Below, piece after piece: positions 50,465 to 59,288 of a stretch of 59,315 nt of DNA. Under the pieces are notes generated by a model, which had not been told where the DNA came from, ran no database searches, and was given only the letters and a program-made list of their open reading frames with translations. Origin of the DNA: SLRI01 sp964576715 (lineage in GTDB: Bacteria > Pseudomonadota > Alphaproteobacteria > Geminicoccales > Geminicoccaceae); assembly GCA_964576715.1 (NCBI GenBank), contig CAZNWE010000017.1, positions 1 to 59,315 on the forward strand, given 5' to 3'. Every line of letters starts with the position of its first letter. The first letter of the stretch is position 1. Position numbers and translations under genes: made by a program.

Positions 50465-53400
50465 TCAACCCTCCTCGCCGCCGATCGCCAGCAGGGAGGC
50501 ATTGCCGCCGGAGGCCGTGGTGTCGTTGGTGATGGTCTTCTCGGTCATGAACCGCTGCAGGTAGTGCGGCGTGCCGGGGGCGGTGCTGCCGATCCCGTTG
50601 CCGGTGGGGGTCCAGGGGACCAGCGGACGGATCGGGCCGTCCGTGGCGGCCAGTGCCGCCGCCAACCTGGCAGTGGTGGCGGTCGGTGCCGCGACGGCGA
50701 TACCGTCGATCGCCGGGCTCCGGGCGACATCGTCGAGCCGCGCCTCGCCGCCGGGCGGGATGGCCCCGAGCACGCCGTCGCCGAGGCCGGCGGCCTTGAA
50801 CCGGGAGATCACTGCCTGGGCCTCGGCACCGATGACCAGGACCCGGTTGCCGGTGACGAAGGCGGCAGCGGTCTCTGCGGTCAGCACGTCGAGGTCGTCG
50901 GCGATGCAGGCGAAGATGCCGCGCCGCTCGAGGCCGAGCTCGTTGCGCTCGCCGGTCGGGCCGGGCAGCGCCAGCGGGGCCTCGAGCAGATCGCGCGCCT
51001 CGGCGGCGAAGAAGCGGAGATAGTCGGCGGCGGAACCGCCGGTCGAGGTCGCCACCTGCTCGATGATCCGGGCCCGCGCTTCGAGCCCCGGCACGTCGTT
51101 GCGCAGGGCCTTGTGCACGGCACCCGCCAGCGCCCCGACATCGATGGTGTGCTCGGCGAGCGGCTGGGCAACCGCCGGCGTGCCGCGCATCGCCATGAAG
51201 CGATGCAGGTAGTGCGGGCCGCCGGCCTTCGGGCCGGTACCGGAGAGCCCCATGCCGCCGAACGGCTGGATGCCGACCAGGGCACCGATCTGGTTCCTGT
51301 TGACGTAGACGTTGCCGACCCGGGCCCGGGCGGCGAGCCGCTGCCAGGTCTCGTCGATCCGGCTATGGATGCCCAAGGTGAGGCCGTAGCCGGTGGCGTT
51401 GATCTGCTCGACCAGGTCGTCGAGCTGGTCCGCCCGGTAGCGGACGACGTGGAGGATCGGGCCGAAGACCTCGCGCTCGAGCTGGCCGAGGCGGTCGAGC
51501 TCGAAGGCGGCAGGGGCCACGAACCAGCCGCGACCGGTTCCGGGGCCGGGCTCGAGCGCCTTGACCAGCCGGGCGGCGCCGCGCATGCGCTGCTTGTGGG
51601 CGTCGAGCATCGCCTTGGCCTCGCTGTCGATGACCGGGCCGATATCGGTCGACAACAGCGCCGGGTCGCCGACGCTGAGCTCGTCCATCGCACCCGCGAG
51701 CATCGCCAGCATGTGATCGGCGACGTCCGCCTGCAGGCAGAGGACGCGCAAGGCCGAGCAGCGCTGGCCGGCACTCTGAAAGGCGCTGACCAGCACGTCG
51801 CGGCTGACCTGCTCCGGCAAGGCGGTGCTGTCGACGATCATGGCGTTGAGCCCGCCGGTCTCGGCGACGAGGACCGCGAGGCGATCGGTGCGTTTGGCCA
51901 ATTGCCGGTTGATCGCCCGCGCCACCTCGGTCGAGCCGGTGAAGCACACCCCGGCGAGCCGCGGATCGGCGACGAGCGCGGCGCCCACCGTGGCCCCGTC
52001 GCCGGGCAGCAGGTGAAGGACGTCCTCGGGCACCCCCGCCTCGTGCAGGATGCGGGTGCCGGCAGCCGCGATCAGCGGGGTCTGCTCGGCCGGCTTGGCG
52101 ATGACCGTGTTGCCGGCGACCAGGGCGGCCGCGATCTGGCCGGTGAAGATGGCGAGCGGAAAGTTCCAGGGGCTGATGCAGACGAACAAGCCGCCGCCCG
52201 CGAAGCTCAGCGTCTGCCCGGCATGCGGGCCCTTGAGGGTCAGCGGGCGGCCCATGTCGGCGCGCGCCCGGGCGGCGTAGTAGCGGCAGAAGTCGACGGC
52301 TTCGCGGACCTCGGCGACACCGTCGGCCATGGTCTTGCCGGCCTCGCGGGTGCAGAGCGCCATCAGCTCAGGCAGCCGCTCCTCCATGAGGTCGGCGGCG
52401 CGTTCGAGGCAGGCTGCCCGGTCGTCGACGGGACGGGCGGCCCAGGCCGCGGCCGCCTTCTCGGCGAGCGTCAGGGCGCGGTCGATCTCGGCCGGCGTGG
52501 CATCCCGGGTCTCGCCGACGATGCGGTCCCGGTCGGCCGGCGAGTGGACCGGGCGGAGGCCGTCGGTCGCCGCCTTGCCACTGACGATCGGGCCGCCCAT
52601 GGCAGTGCGGCCGTCGGCCTCGAGCATCCGCTGCCGCAATGCCGCAAGCGTGCGCGGCGAGCTGAGGTCGATCCCGCGGGCGGCGGCGCGCTCGGGCATC
52701 AGGATGTCGCGGGGTGCTGCAATCCTGGGATGTGGCCGCCCGCCCGCCGCCCGGGTGCGGGCGATCGGGTCCTCGATGATCTCGTCGATCGGCAGGCGGT
52801 CATCCTGCAGGCGGTTGACGAAGCTGCTGTTGGCCCCGTTCTCCAGGAGGCGGCGGACGAGATAGGCCAGCAGATCCTCGTGCTGACCGACCGGTGCATA
52901 GATCCGGCAGCCCACCCCGAAGCGGTCGCTCTCGACGATCTCCTGGTAGAGCACCTCGCCCATGCCGTGCAGGCGCTGGAACTCGAAGTTCCGGGAATTG
53001 CCGGCGAATTCGAGCACACTGGCGATGGTGTGGGCGTTGTGGGTGGCGAATTGCGGGAAGAAGACCTCGTCCTTGTGCAGCAGCTTCCTGGCACAGGCGA
53101 GATAGGCGACGTCGGTCGAGGGCTTGCGGGTGAACACCGGGTAGCCATCCAGGCCCAGCTCCTGCGCCCGCTTGATCTCGCTGTCCCAGTAGGCCCCCTT
53201 GACCAGGCGGATCATCAGCCGGCGGCCGGTGCGCCTCGCCAGGTCCTCGAGCCAGTCGATGACGAAGGGGGCGCGCTTCTGGTAGGCCTGGACGACGATG
53301 CCGAAGCCGCCCCAGCCGTCGAGCTCGGGCTTCTTCGCCACCGCTTCGATCAGGTCGAGCGAGATGTCGAGGCGGTCGGCCTCCTCGGCGTCGATGTTGA

Positions 53401-54265
53401 AGCCGATGTCGTGGCCGGCCGCCTGGCTCGCCAAAGCCTCGAGCCTGGGCAAGAGCTCGTCCATCACCCGTGCTTGTTGCGCGAGCTCGTAGCGCGGATG
53501 CAGGGCGGAGAGCTTGACCGAGATGCCGGGCCCGGCGACCGGGCCGCGCCGGCCGGCGGCCGCCCCGATCGTGGCGATCGCGGTCTTGTAGGCGGTGAAG
53601 TAGCGCTCGGCGTCGTTGGCGGTCCGGGCGGCCTCGCCCAGCATGTCGTAGGAGTAGCTGTAGCCCTTGGCCTCCAACGACTTGGCCCGCTCGAGGGCGC
53701 TCTCGATGGTCCGGCCCATGACGAACTGGCGCCCCAGGATCTTCATCGCCTGGCCGACGGCTTGCCTGACCACAGGCTCGCCGAGGCGGGCGACGAGGCG
53801 ACCGACCAGGACACCCGCCGAACTCGAGCCGGCAAGGCGGCCGAGGCCGACGACGCGGCCGGTCAGCATCAGCGCCAGGGTCGAGGCATTGACGAAGAGC
53901 GAGCGGGAATGGCCGAAATGCTTGTCCCAGTCGGCCGGCGCGAGCTTGTCGCGGATCAGCCGTTCCTGGGTGTCGTTGTCGGGAACGCGGAGCAAGGCCT
54001 CGGCGATGCACATCAGCATCACACCTTCCTGGGTCGAGAGGCCGTATTCCTGGAGGAAGGCGTCGATGCCGCCCGGCCGGTGGCGCTGGCCGCGCACGGC
54101 CTGGACGAGGCCGCGGGCGGCGGCGTCGATCCGGGCCTGGGCCTCGGGGTCGAGCGCGAGCTGGTCGAGCAGCGCCCTGACACAGTCGGTCTCGTCGGCG
54201 CGGTAGTGGGCGTCGATGGCGGCGCGCAACGGGGTGGGATCGCTCGGTGCCTCGTCGAAGATCAT
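50465..54265 (-). CDS. putA: bifunctional proline dehydrogenase / L-glutamate-gamma-semialdehyde dehydrogenase
   Basis: A 1266-residue trifunctional-size PutA if started at ATG 54265 (MIFDEAPSDP); a GTG at 54304 would add 13 residues. The N-terminus has no ribbon-helix-helix DNA-binding domain, so it is a catalytic, non-regulator PutA. The FAD proline dehydrogenase part (about 150-450) has GPGISVKLSALHPRYE and RLVKGAYWDSEIKRAQ; the ALDH part has the catalytic Cys in QSAGQRCSALR, and Glu in VAETGGLNAMIVD. It oxidises proline to glutamate and feeds electrons to quinone. It lies downstream of TRAP genes dctP-dctQ on the same strand, 63 bp from dctQ. Confidence 0.97.
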   Translation of the reverse strand: MIFDEAPSDPTPLRAAIDAHYRADETDCVRALLDQLALDPEAQARIDAAARGLVQAVRGQRHRPGGIDAFLQEYGLSTQEGVMLMCIAEALLRVPDNDTQERLIRDKLAPADWDKHFGHSRSLFVNASTLALMLTGRVVGLGRLAGSSSAGVLVGRLVARLGEPVVRQAVGQAMKILGRQFVMGRTIESALERAKSLEAKGYSYSYDMLGEAARTANDAERYFTAYKTAIATIGAAAGRRGPVAGPGISVKLSALHPRYELAQQARVMDELLPRLEALASQAAGHDIGFNIDAEEADRLDISLDLIEAVAKKPELDGWGGFGIVVQAYQKRAPFVIDWLEDLARRTGRRLMIRLVKGAYWDSEIKRAQELGLDGYPVFTRKPSTDVAYLACARKLLHKDEVFFPQFATHNAHTIASVLEFAGNSRNFEFQRLHGMGEVLYQEIVESDRFGVGCRIYAPVGQHEDLLAYLVRRLLENGANSSFVNRLQDDRLPIDEIIEDPIARTRAAGGRPHPRIAAPRDILMPERAAARGIDLSSPRTLAALRQRMLEADGRTAMGGPIVSGKAATDGLRPVHSPADRDRIVGETRDATPAEIDRALTLAEKAAAAWAARPVDDRAACLERAADLMEERLPELMALCTREAGKTMADGVAEVREAVDFCRYYAARARADMGRPLTLKGPHAGQTLSFAGGGLFVCISPWNFPLAIFTGQIAAALVAGNTVIAKPAEQTPLIAAAGTRILHEAGVPEDVLHLLPGDGATVGAALVADPRLAGVCFTGSTEVARAINRQLAKRTDRLAVLVAETGGLNAMIVDSTALPEQVSRDVLVSAFQSAGQRCSALRVLCLQADVADHMLAMLAGAMDELSVGDPALLSTDIGPVIDSEAKAMLDAHKQRMRGAARLVKALEPGPGTGRGWFVAPAAFELDRLGQLEREVFGPILHVVRYRADQLDDLVEQINATGYGLTLGIHSRIDETWQRLAARARVGNVYVNRNQIGALVGIQPFGGMGLSGTGPKAGGPHYLHRFMAMRGTPAVAQPLAEHTIDVGALAGAVHKALRNDVPGLEARARIIEQVATSTGGSAADYLRFFAAEARDLLEAPLALPGPTGERNELGLERRGIFACIADDLDVLTAETAAAFVTGNRVLVIGAEAQAVISRFKAAGLGDGVLGAIPPGGEARLDDVARSPAIDGIAVAAPTATTARLAAALAATDGPIRPLVPWTPTGNGIGSTAPGTPHYLQRFMTEKTITNDTTASGGNASLLAIGGEEG

Positions 54266-54328
54266 CGCCCTGGTCCACTTGCTCTGCAAGGCCAGAGGTA
54301 GCACGCAGGGCCCCGACTGACGAGGCGG

Positions 54329-54850
54329 CTACTCCTGGGGTCGCTCGTCGCTGGTGAGCTCGTGGCCGAGGAGGACGCGGACCAGGTGATCGGCGAAGGC
54401 GATGGCCAGGACCACGGTGCCGATCGCCATGACCAGCTGCGGGATCCAGAGCGGGGTGGCGTCCTGGCCCTGGCTGATGTCGTTGATCAGCCGCGAGGTG
54501 CGCACGGCCTTGATGGCGTACCAGGCGAAATAGGCGGAGAGCCCGGTGGCGACGACGAGGCACCAGATCTCGGCCAACCGCCGGGCGGTGCCGGTGAGCC
54601 GGCTGATCAACAGCGACACCCGGATATGTGCGCGATGATTGAGGGTGTAGGCGAGGGCGAAGAAGGAGGCACCCGCCATCGCATAGCCGGCATAGGCGGT
54701 GGAGCCCGGGAACTGCAGGCCGAGCCAGCGGGCGCCGATCTGGGCCAGGATGATCAGGAGGACGGCGATCAGGAAGAGGGCGGCGATGACGCCCGAGCCA
54801 CGGTAGAGGCCGTCGAGCCCCTGCCGGATCGCGCGCGCCACCGCCGCCAC
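54329..54850 (-). CDS. dctQ: TRAP transporter small permease (DctQ type)
   Basis: A 173-residue membrane protein with four predicted helices (VIAALFLIAVLLIILAQI, GYAMAGASFFALAYTL, LAEIWCLVVATGLSAYFAWY, LVMAIGTVVLAIAF). HIRVSLLISRL is the conserved loop of the DctQ family. It normally forms a complex with the 12-helix DctM subunit. No dctM is found here: the next gene downstream is putA. It follows dctP with a 6-bp gap. Confidence 0.88.
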   Translation of the reverse strand: MAAVARAIRQGLDGLYRGSGVIAALFLIAVLLIILAQIGARWLGLQFPGSTAYAGYAMAGASFFALAYTLNHRAHIRVSLLISRLTGTARRLAEIWCLVVATGLSAYFAWYAIKAVRTSRLINDISQGQDATPLWIPQLVMAIGTVVLAIAFADHLVRVLLGHELTSDERPQE

Positions 54851-54856
54851 CGGGCG

Positions 54857-55837
54857 TCACATGCCGTGATAGCTGTCGATGACGCTCTTGCCACTCGCGC
54901 CGGCCAGCGCCAGCCACTCCTCGGTCATGGTGGCGCCGATCGCCTCGAGGTCGCTGCTCAACTGGTCGCCGGGCGGGATCACGGTCATGCCGTTGGCGAT
55001 CAGCTGCTCCTTGTACCAGCCGTTGAGCTCCTCGGACTTGGCGGTGCCGACGGCCTCGGCCTCCGCGGCACAGTCGCTCAGCGCCTGGCGGGTGGCGTCG
55101 TCGAGGCCCTCCCAGGCCGGCTTGTTGACCAGGACGTGGTTTCTGGGCAGCCAGGCATTGACCTCGTACCAGTGGGTCAGCTGCTCCCAGACCTTGCTGT
55201 CGTAGCCGGTCGAGCCGGAGGAGATGAAGCTTTCGGCCACACCCGTGGCCAGGGCCTGGCTGAGCTCGGCCGCCTCGATCTGCACCGGGACGGCACCGGT
55301 GAGCTCGGCCATCCGGGCGGTCGCGGCGTTGTAAGCCCTGAACTTGACCCCCTCGAGATCGGAGGCGGCGTTGATCTCCTTTTTGGTGTAGAGCCCCTGC
55401 GGCGGCCAGGGTACCGCGTAGAGCAGCACCATGTTCTGCTCGTCGAGCAGGGTCTCGAGCGCCGGGCGGGTGGCGGCCCACAGCTTCTCGGAATCCGCGT
55501 AGCTGGTGGCGAGGAAGGGGATGCTGTCGATGCCGAAGAGCGGCGCCTCGTTGGCATGCGCCGAGAGCAGCCGCTCGCCGATCAAGGCTTGGCCGGTCTG
55601 CACGGCGCGCTTGATGTCGGCCCCGCCGAACAGCGAGCCGCCGCCATGGACGACGATCTCGAGCTCGCCGCCCGTCGCCTCGCCGACGCAAGCCGCGAAC
55701 GCCTTACCGTTCTCGGTGTGGAAGTTGCTGTCCGGGTAGGCCATCGGCATGTCCCAGCGCTCGGCGGCCACGGCGCTGCCGGCGACAAGGGCGATGGCGG
55801 CGGCACTGGCGAGCGCCGTCGGACTGTACTTGTTCAT
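54857..55837 (-). CDS. dctP: TRAP transporter substrate-binding protein (DctP type)
   Basis: A 326-residue periplasmic protein with signal peptide (about 1-24). It has the DctP pattern FHTENGKAFAACVGEATGGELEI, VQTGQALIGERLL and the ligand-carboxylate arginine in LEGVKFRAYN. TRAP binding proteins capture C4-dicarboxylates, sugar acids, ectoine or keto acids. The substrate cannot be read here; the nearby proline catabolic gene suggests an amino or organic acid, but that is weak. It is first in the dctP-dctQ pair, 75 bp after the desaturase gene on the same strand. Confidence 0.92.
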   Translation of the reverse strand: MNKYSPTALASAAAIALVAGSAVAAERWDMPMAYPDSNFHTENGKAFAACVGEATGGELEIVVHGGGSLFGGADIKRAVQTGQALIGERLLSAHANEAPLFGIDSIPFLATSYADSEKLWAATRPALETLLDEQNMVLLYAVPWPPQGLYTKKEINAASDLEGVKFRAYNAATARMAELTGAVPVQIEAAELSQALATGVAESFISSGSTGYDSKVWEQLTHWYEVNAWLPRNHVLVNKPAWEGLDDATRQALSDCAAEAEAVGTAKSEELNGWYKEQLIANGMTVIPPGDQLSSDLEAIGATMTEEWLALAGASGKSVIDSYHGM

Positions 55838-55912
55838 TCGTGCCTTCCTCCTGCGGGACCGGACGCCACCGGCGTTATCGGGGCGGAGCGTAGGCGGCGG
55901 GCGGCGGCGCGG

Positions 55913-56911
55913 TCAATTGCGAAGCGCTTCGGGAAGTGCACTGCCTGCACGCGCCTTGCCGAGGATCAGCGCCTGGGTCCGCGCGTAGCCGTGCTCGAGT
56001 TCGGCCAGATGCGGGGCGAGATGCCCGTGCAGCGCCGGCAGGGCGTGGAACGGCACGGCCGGCAAACTGTGGTGCTCGGCGTGGAAGGCCATGTTCCAGT
56101 TGAGCCACTGGATCGGGCGCAGCGTCAGCACGGTCCGGGTGTTTTTCAGCATGTCGGGGACGAGCGGGCAGGCACCGTGCTCGGAGAGCCGGATGACCCG
56201 CATCACGGGCTCGGCGATCACCCGCGGGACGAGCCAGAGCCAAAGGGCGGCGGTGGTGCCGGTGGCGAGGGAGGCAGCGGCGACGGTGGCGTAGACGGCC
56301 CACATGATCCAGGCGTCGCGCTGGACACGGGCACGCTGGCTGGGCGGGATGAAGGCCCGCTCGACCGCCGTGAAGGCCGCAAGCGGATGCCGGACGAGCG
56401 AAGAGAGCAGGTAGTAGAAATAGGGCAGGCTCGAGGCGTACCAGAGATAGCCCGGAACGCTATTGCCGGATGTTATCATCTCCGGGTCGTGGTCGGGATC
56501 GGACGTATGGGCGTGGTGGGCGGCGTGCTCGAGGCGGAAATGGGTCGGCGGCAGGCCGAGGATCAGCGACGTCGCCCAGTAGACGGCCTCGTTCAGCCGG
56601 CGCGACTTGAAGGCGCTCGAATGCGCCGTCTCGTGGAACGGGGCGAAGAGGTGGACGATCACCACCCCGTGCAGGAACATGGCGGGCCAGAGCCAGACGG
56701 TGGCGAGGCTGAGCCAGACGAGGCCGCCGGTCGCCGTCAGGGTCGCGAGGTGGATCGCGACGAAGACCAGGCCGGGGCCGTCGCGGCGCTGGGCAAGGCT
56801 GCGAAGCTGGCCGGCGGGGACGAGGTCGCGGGGGCTGGGCAAGGCTGGCGGGTCCTTTCGCTCGAGCTGATTTCGATATCTGTCCTTGGCCGAGCGACGG
56901 CAAGGCGGCAT
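55913..56911 (-). CDS. fatty acid desaturase family protein
   Basis: A 332-residue membrane di-iron enzyme. The three histidine boxes are present: HETAHSS, HAAHHAHT and HAEHHSL, separated by hydrophobic segments (FVAIHLATLTATGGLVWLSL and others). It probably introduces a double bond into an acyl chain or hydroxylates or desaturates a carotenoid or related lipid. The ATG at 56911 is only 31 bp from the divergent tupB ATG; a TTG at 56842 with AAAGGA upstream is an alternative start. The gene is transcribed towards dctP. Confidence 0.85.
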   Translation of the reverse strand: MPPCRRSAKDRYRNQLERKDPPALPSPRDLVPAGQLRSLAQRRDGPGLVFVAIHLATLTATGGLVWLSLATVWLWPAMFLHGVVIVHLFAPFHETAHSSAFKSRRLNEAVYWATSLILGLPPTHFRLEHAAHHAHTSDPDHDPEMITSGNSVPGYLWYASSLPYFYYLLSSLVRHPLAAFTAVERAFIPPSQRARVQRDAWIMWAVYATVAAASLATGTTAALWLWLVPRVIAEPVMRVIRLSEHGACPLVPDMLKNTRTVLTLRPIQWLNWNMAFHAEHHSLPAVPFHALPALHGHLAPHLAELEHGYARTQALILGKARAGSALPEALRN

Positions 56912-56942
56912 TCAGACACCGCCATCCATCCAGGGAGCCGAG

Positions 56943-57644
56943 ATGGAAAGCAGCGGGCCGTTCGGCCTCGCCCTTCAGCTGATCTGGCAGGCCGACCCGG
57001 CACTGGTCGGAATCGTCGGCCTGTCGCTTCGGGTGACCGGCACCGCACTCCTGATCGCGGCGGTGCTCGGCCTGCCTTTGGGTGCGCTGCTCGGCATCGC
57101 CCGGTTCTGGGGCCGGGCTGCGGTCATCGTCGTCTGGAGTGCCCTCATGGGCCTGCCGCCGGTGGTGGCCGGGCTCGTCGTCTATCTCCTCCTGTCGCGA
57201 AGCGGGCCCCTGGGCGGCCTCGGCCTGCTCTTTACACCCACCGCGATGATCGTCGCCCAGACCGCGTTGATCCTGCCGATCGTCGTCTCGCTGACCCGAC
57301 AGGTGGTGGAGGACTTGTGGGAATGCTACGCCGATCAGCTGCGTTCCTTGGGCTCGTCCTCGTGGCGCGCCGTGCCCACCCTCCTCTGGGACGGCCGGCT
57401 GACCCTGGTAACCGTGCTGCTCGCCGGCTTCGGCCGGGCGAGTGCCGAGGTGGGAGCGGTGCTCATCGTCGGCGGCAATATCGCCGGCTACACCCGGACC
57501 ATGACCACGGCGATCGCGCTCGAGACCAGCCGCGGCGCCCTGGCCCTGGCCCTGGCACTCGGTATCATCCTCCTGGCACTCACCCTCGTGCTCAATGCGC
57601 TGGCCCATCTCGCCAGCCGGCTTGATCACGCACAGTCCGGATGA
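56943..57644 (+). CDS. tupB: tungstate/molybdate-type ABC transporter permease
   Basis: A 233-residue permease with about five to six helices. LIAAVLGLPLGALLGIARFWG is the first conserved part, and the EAA-like loop YADQLRSLGSSSWRAVPTLLWDG followed by GRASAEVGAVLIVGGNIAGYTRTMTTAI is characteristic of TupB. The start at 56943 has GGGAGCC upstream. It is first in the tupB-tupC-tupA operon, with 4-bp overlaps. Tungstate supplies tungstopterin enzymes such as some formate dehydrogenases. Confidence 0.9.
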   Translation: MESSGPFGLALQLIWQADPALVGIVGLSLRVTGTALLIAAVLGLPLGALLGIARFWGRAAVIVVWSALMGLPPVVAGLVVYLLLSRSGPLGGLGLLFTPTAMIVAQTALILPIVVSLTRQVVEDLWECYADQLRSLGSSSWRAVPTLLWDGRLTLVTVLLAGFGRASAEVGAVLIVGGNIAGYTRTMTTAIALETSRGALALALALGIILLALTLVLNALAHLASRLDHAQSG

Positions 57645-58366
57645 ACCGCCCTGCCCCCATCCTGCCCCTGGTCCTCGACCGGCTGTCCTTTGCGGTGCGT
57701 GGCAAGCCGCTGCTGCACGAGGTGAGCCTGACGCTCGAGCCCGGCCGGCGGACGGTGATCCTCGGCCCCAACGGTGCCGGCAAGAGCCTCCTGCTCCGCC
57801 TCGCCCACGGCCTCCTCCAGCCGACCAGCGGCCGCATCGTCTGGGCCGCCGTCGACCGGATCGACCATCGCCCGCGCCATGCGCTCTTGTTCCAGCGCCC
57901 CGTGCTGCTGCGCCGCTCGGCCCGCGCCAACGTCATCCACGCCCTGGCCCTGGCCGGGCACGGCTACCGCGAGCGCCGCCAGCGGGCGGATGCCGCACTC
58001 GCCCGCTTCGGTCTCGCCGGTCTCGCCGATCGCCCGGCCAGTGTGCTCTCGGGCGGCGAACAGCAGCTCCTGGCCCTGGCCCGCGCCGCCGCCCTCGAGC
58101 CCGAGGTGCTCTTCCTCGACGAGCCGACAGCCGCCCTGGACCCTGCGGCCACGGCCAAGATCGAGGCGATGCTCGACGCGCTGCACGCCGATCGGGTCAG
58201 GATCGTAATGACGACGCACGATCTGGGCCAGGCCAGGCGCCTGGCCGACGAAATCGCCTTCATGCATCAGGGCCGGCTGATCGAAATGACACCGGCGGCC
58301 GCGTTCTTCAGCCGGCCCGGCAGCGCCGAGGCCCGGGCCTTCATCGAAGGCGAGCTCTTGTGGTGA
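57641..58366 (+). CDS. tupC: tungstate ABC transporter ATP-binding protein
   Basis: A 241-residue ATPase. Walker A is GPNGAGKSLLL, Q-loop LLFQRPVLL, signature LSGGEQQLLALARA, Walker B VLFLDEPTAALD, H-loop TTHD. PVLLRRSARANV is typical of Tup/Wtp-type ATPases. There is no C-terminal TOBE/Mop domain as in ModC, consistent with TupC. The ATG overlaps tupB and the 3' end overlaps tupA by 4 bp. Confidence 0.92.
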   Translation: MNRPAPILPLVLDRLSFAVRGKPLLHEVSLTLEPGRRTVILGPNGAGKSLLLRLAHGLLQPTSGRIVWAAVDRIDHRPRHALLFQRPVLLRRSARANVIHALALAGHGYRERRQRADAALARFGLAGLADRPASVLSGGEQQLLALARAAALEPEVLFLDEPTAALDPAATAKIEAMLDALHADRVRIVMTTHDLGQARRLADEIAFMHQGRLIEMTPAAAFFSRPGSAEARAFIEGELLW

Positions 58367-59178
58367 GGTCACTGTCGACCCCGGGCATGATCCTGATCCT
58401 GTCGCTCGCCGCGACCCCGGTGCTGGCCCAGGACCGGTTCATCACGGTGGCATCCACCACCTCGACCGAGCAGTCCGGCCTGTTCGGCCACATCCTGCCG
58501 ATGTTCGAGGAGAAGACCGGCATCGAGGTCCGGGTGGTGGCGCAAGGCACCGGCCAGGCGCTCGAAACCGGCAGGCGCGGCGACGCGGATGTCGTCTTCG
58601 TCCATTCGCGGCCGGCCGAGGAGACGTTCGTCGCCGAGGGCTACGGTGTGGAGCGCGTCGACGTGATGTACAACGACTTCGTCATCGTCGGTCCGAGCGA
58701 CGGTCCGGCCGGGGTTGCGGGCACGAGCGATGTCGTGGCGGCCCTGGCGGCGATCGCCGAGGCCGAAGCGACCTTCGCCTCGCGCGGCGACGACAGCGGC
58801 ACGCACCAGGCGGAGCTCAGGCTCTGGGCCGAGGCCGGGATCGCGCCCGAGGGCGCCTGGTACCGCGAACTCGGCTCCGGCATGGGCCCGACCCTCAACA
58901 CCGCAGCCCAGCTGCCGGCCTATGTGCTGACCGACCGCGGCACCTGGCTCAGCTTCGCGAACCGCGGGCCGCTGGAGATCGTGGTCGAGGGCGACGAGCG
59001 CCTCTTCAACCCCTACGGCGTCATTCTCGTCAGCCCCGAACGGCATCCGCACGTGAAGGCCGAGGCCGGCCAGGCCTTCATCGACTGGCTGGTCTCGGAT
59101 GAGGGGCAGCAGGCCATCGCCGGCTATGCCATCAACGGCGAGCAGCTCTTTTTTCCGAATGCCGAGCCGAATAGTTGA
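58363..59178 (+). CDS. tupA: tungstate ABC transporter substrate-binding protein
   Basis: A 271-residue periplasmic protein beginning at GTG 58363, which overlaps the tupC stop. A signal peptide (about 1-21) is followed by ITVASTTSTEQSGLFGHILP; the TTST-x-SG motif is the diagnostic oxyanion-binding start of TupA/WtpA-like proteins. Further matches are FASRGDDSGTHQAEL and YRELGSGMGPTLNTAAQ. It gives the uptake system its specificity for tungstate, or possibly molybdate. It is last in the operon; a palindromic element follows directly. Confidence 0.93.
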   Translation: MRSLSTPGMILILSLAATPVLAQDRFITVASTTSTEQSGLFGHILPMFEEKTGIEVRVVAQGTGQALETGRRGDADVVFVHSRPAEETFVAEGYGVERVDVMYNDFVIVGPSDGPAGVAGTSDVVAALAAIAEAEATFASRGDDSGTHQAELRLWAEAGIAPEGAWYRELGSGMGPTLNTAAQLPAYVLTDRGTWLSFANRGPLEIVVEGDERLFNPYGVILVSPERHPHVKAEAGQAFIDWLVSDEGQQAIAGYAINGEQLFFPNAEPNS

Positions 59179-59180
59179 GA

Positions 59181-59288
59181 CGTGGGGAAGATGATCCTCC
59201 CCACGCCCCACCCAAATTTTGCACCTGTGCCAGGCACCGCCGCCGGCACAAAGTAATTGTGGGCGCGGGGAGGATCATCCTCCCCGAC
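59181..59288. repeat. REPIN/MITE-like palindromic element after tupA
   Basis: Two related palindromes lie in inverted orientation: 59182-59204 (GTGGGGA...TCCCCAC with one mismatch) and 59266-59286 (two perfect 10-nt arms around a single base). The flanks also match inversely (GCCCCAC, AAATT and TGTGCC against GGCACA, AATT and GTGGGC), so the whole stretch of about 108 bp can fold on itself. This layout is that of paired REP sequences. It could also end tupA transcription, though there is no T-run. The 27 bases to the window end show nothing else. Confidence 0.6.

Noticed and set aside
50384..54301. A 1305-codon open frame on the plus strand opposite putA, and similar long antisense frames (for example 54362-57625 plus, 5089-6957 minus, 6923-9922 minus).
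   Set aside because: They lie opposite genes with clear family motifs, have low-complexity Arg/Ala/Gly/Asp-rich translations without domain motifs, and arise from the third-position GC bias of the true genes.
56943..59178. Molybdate transporter modABC.
   Set aside because: The binding protein has the TTST-x-SG start of TupA and the ATPase lacks the Mop/TOBE domain of ModC.
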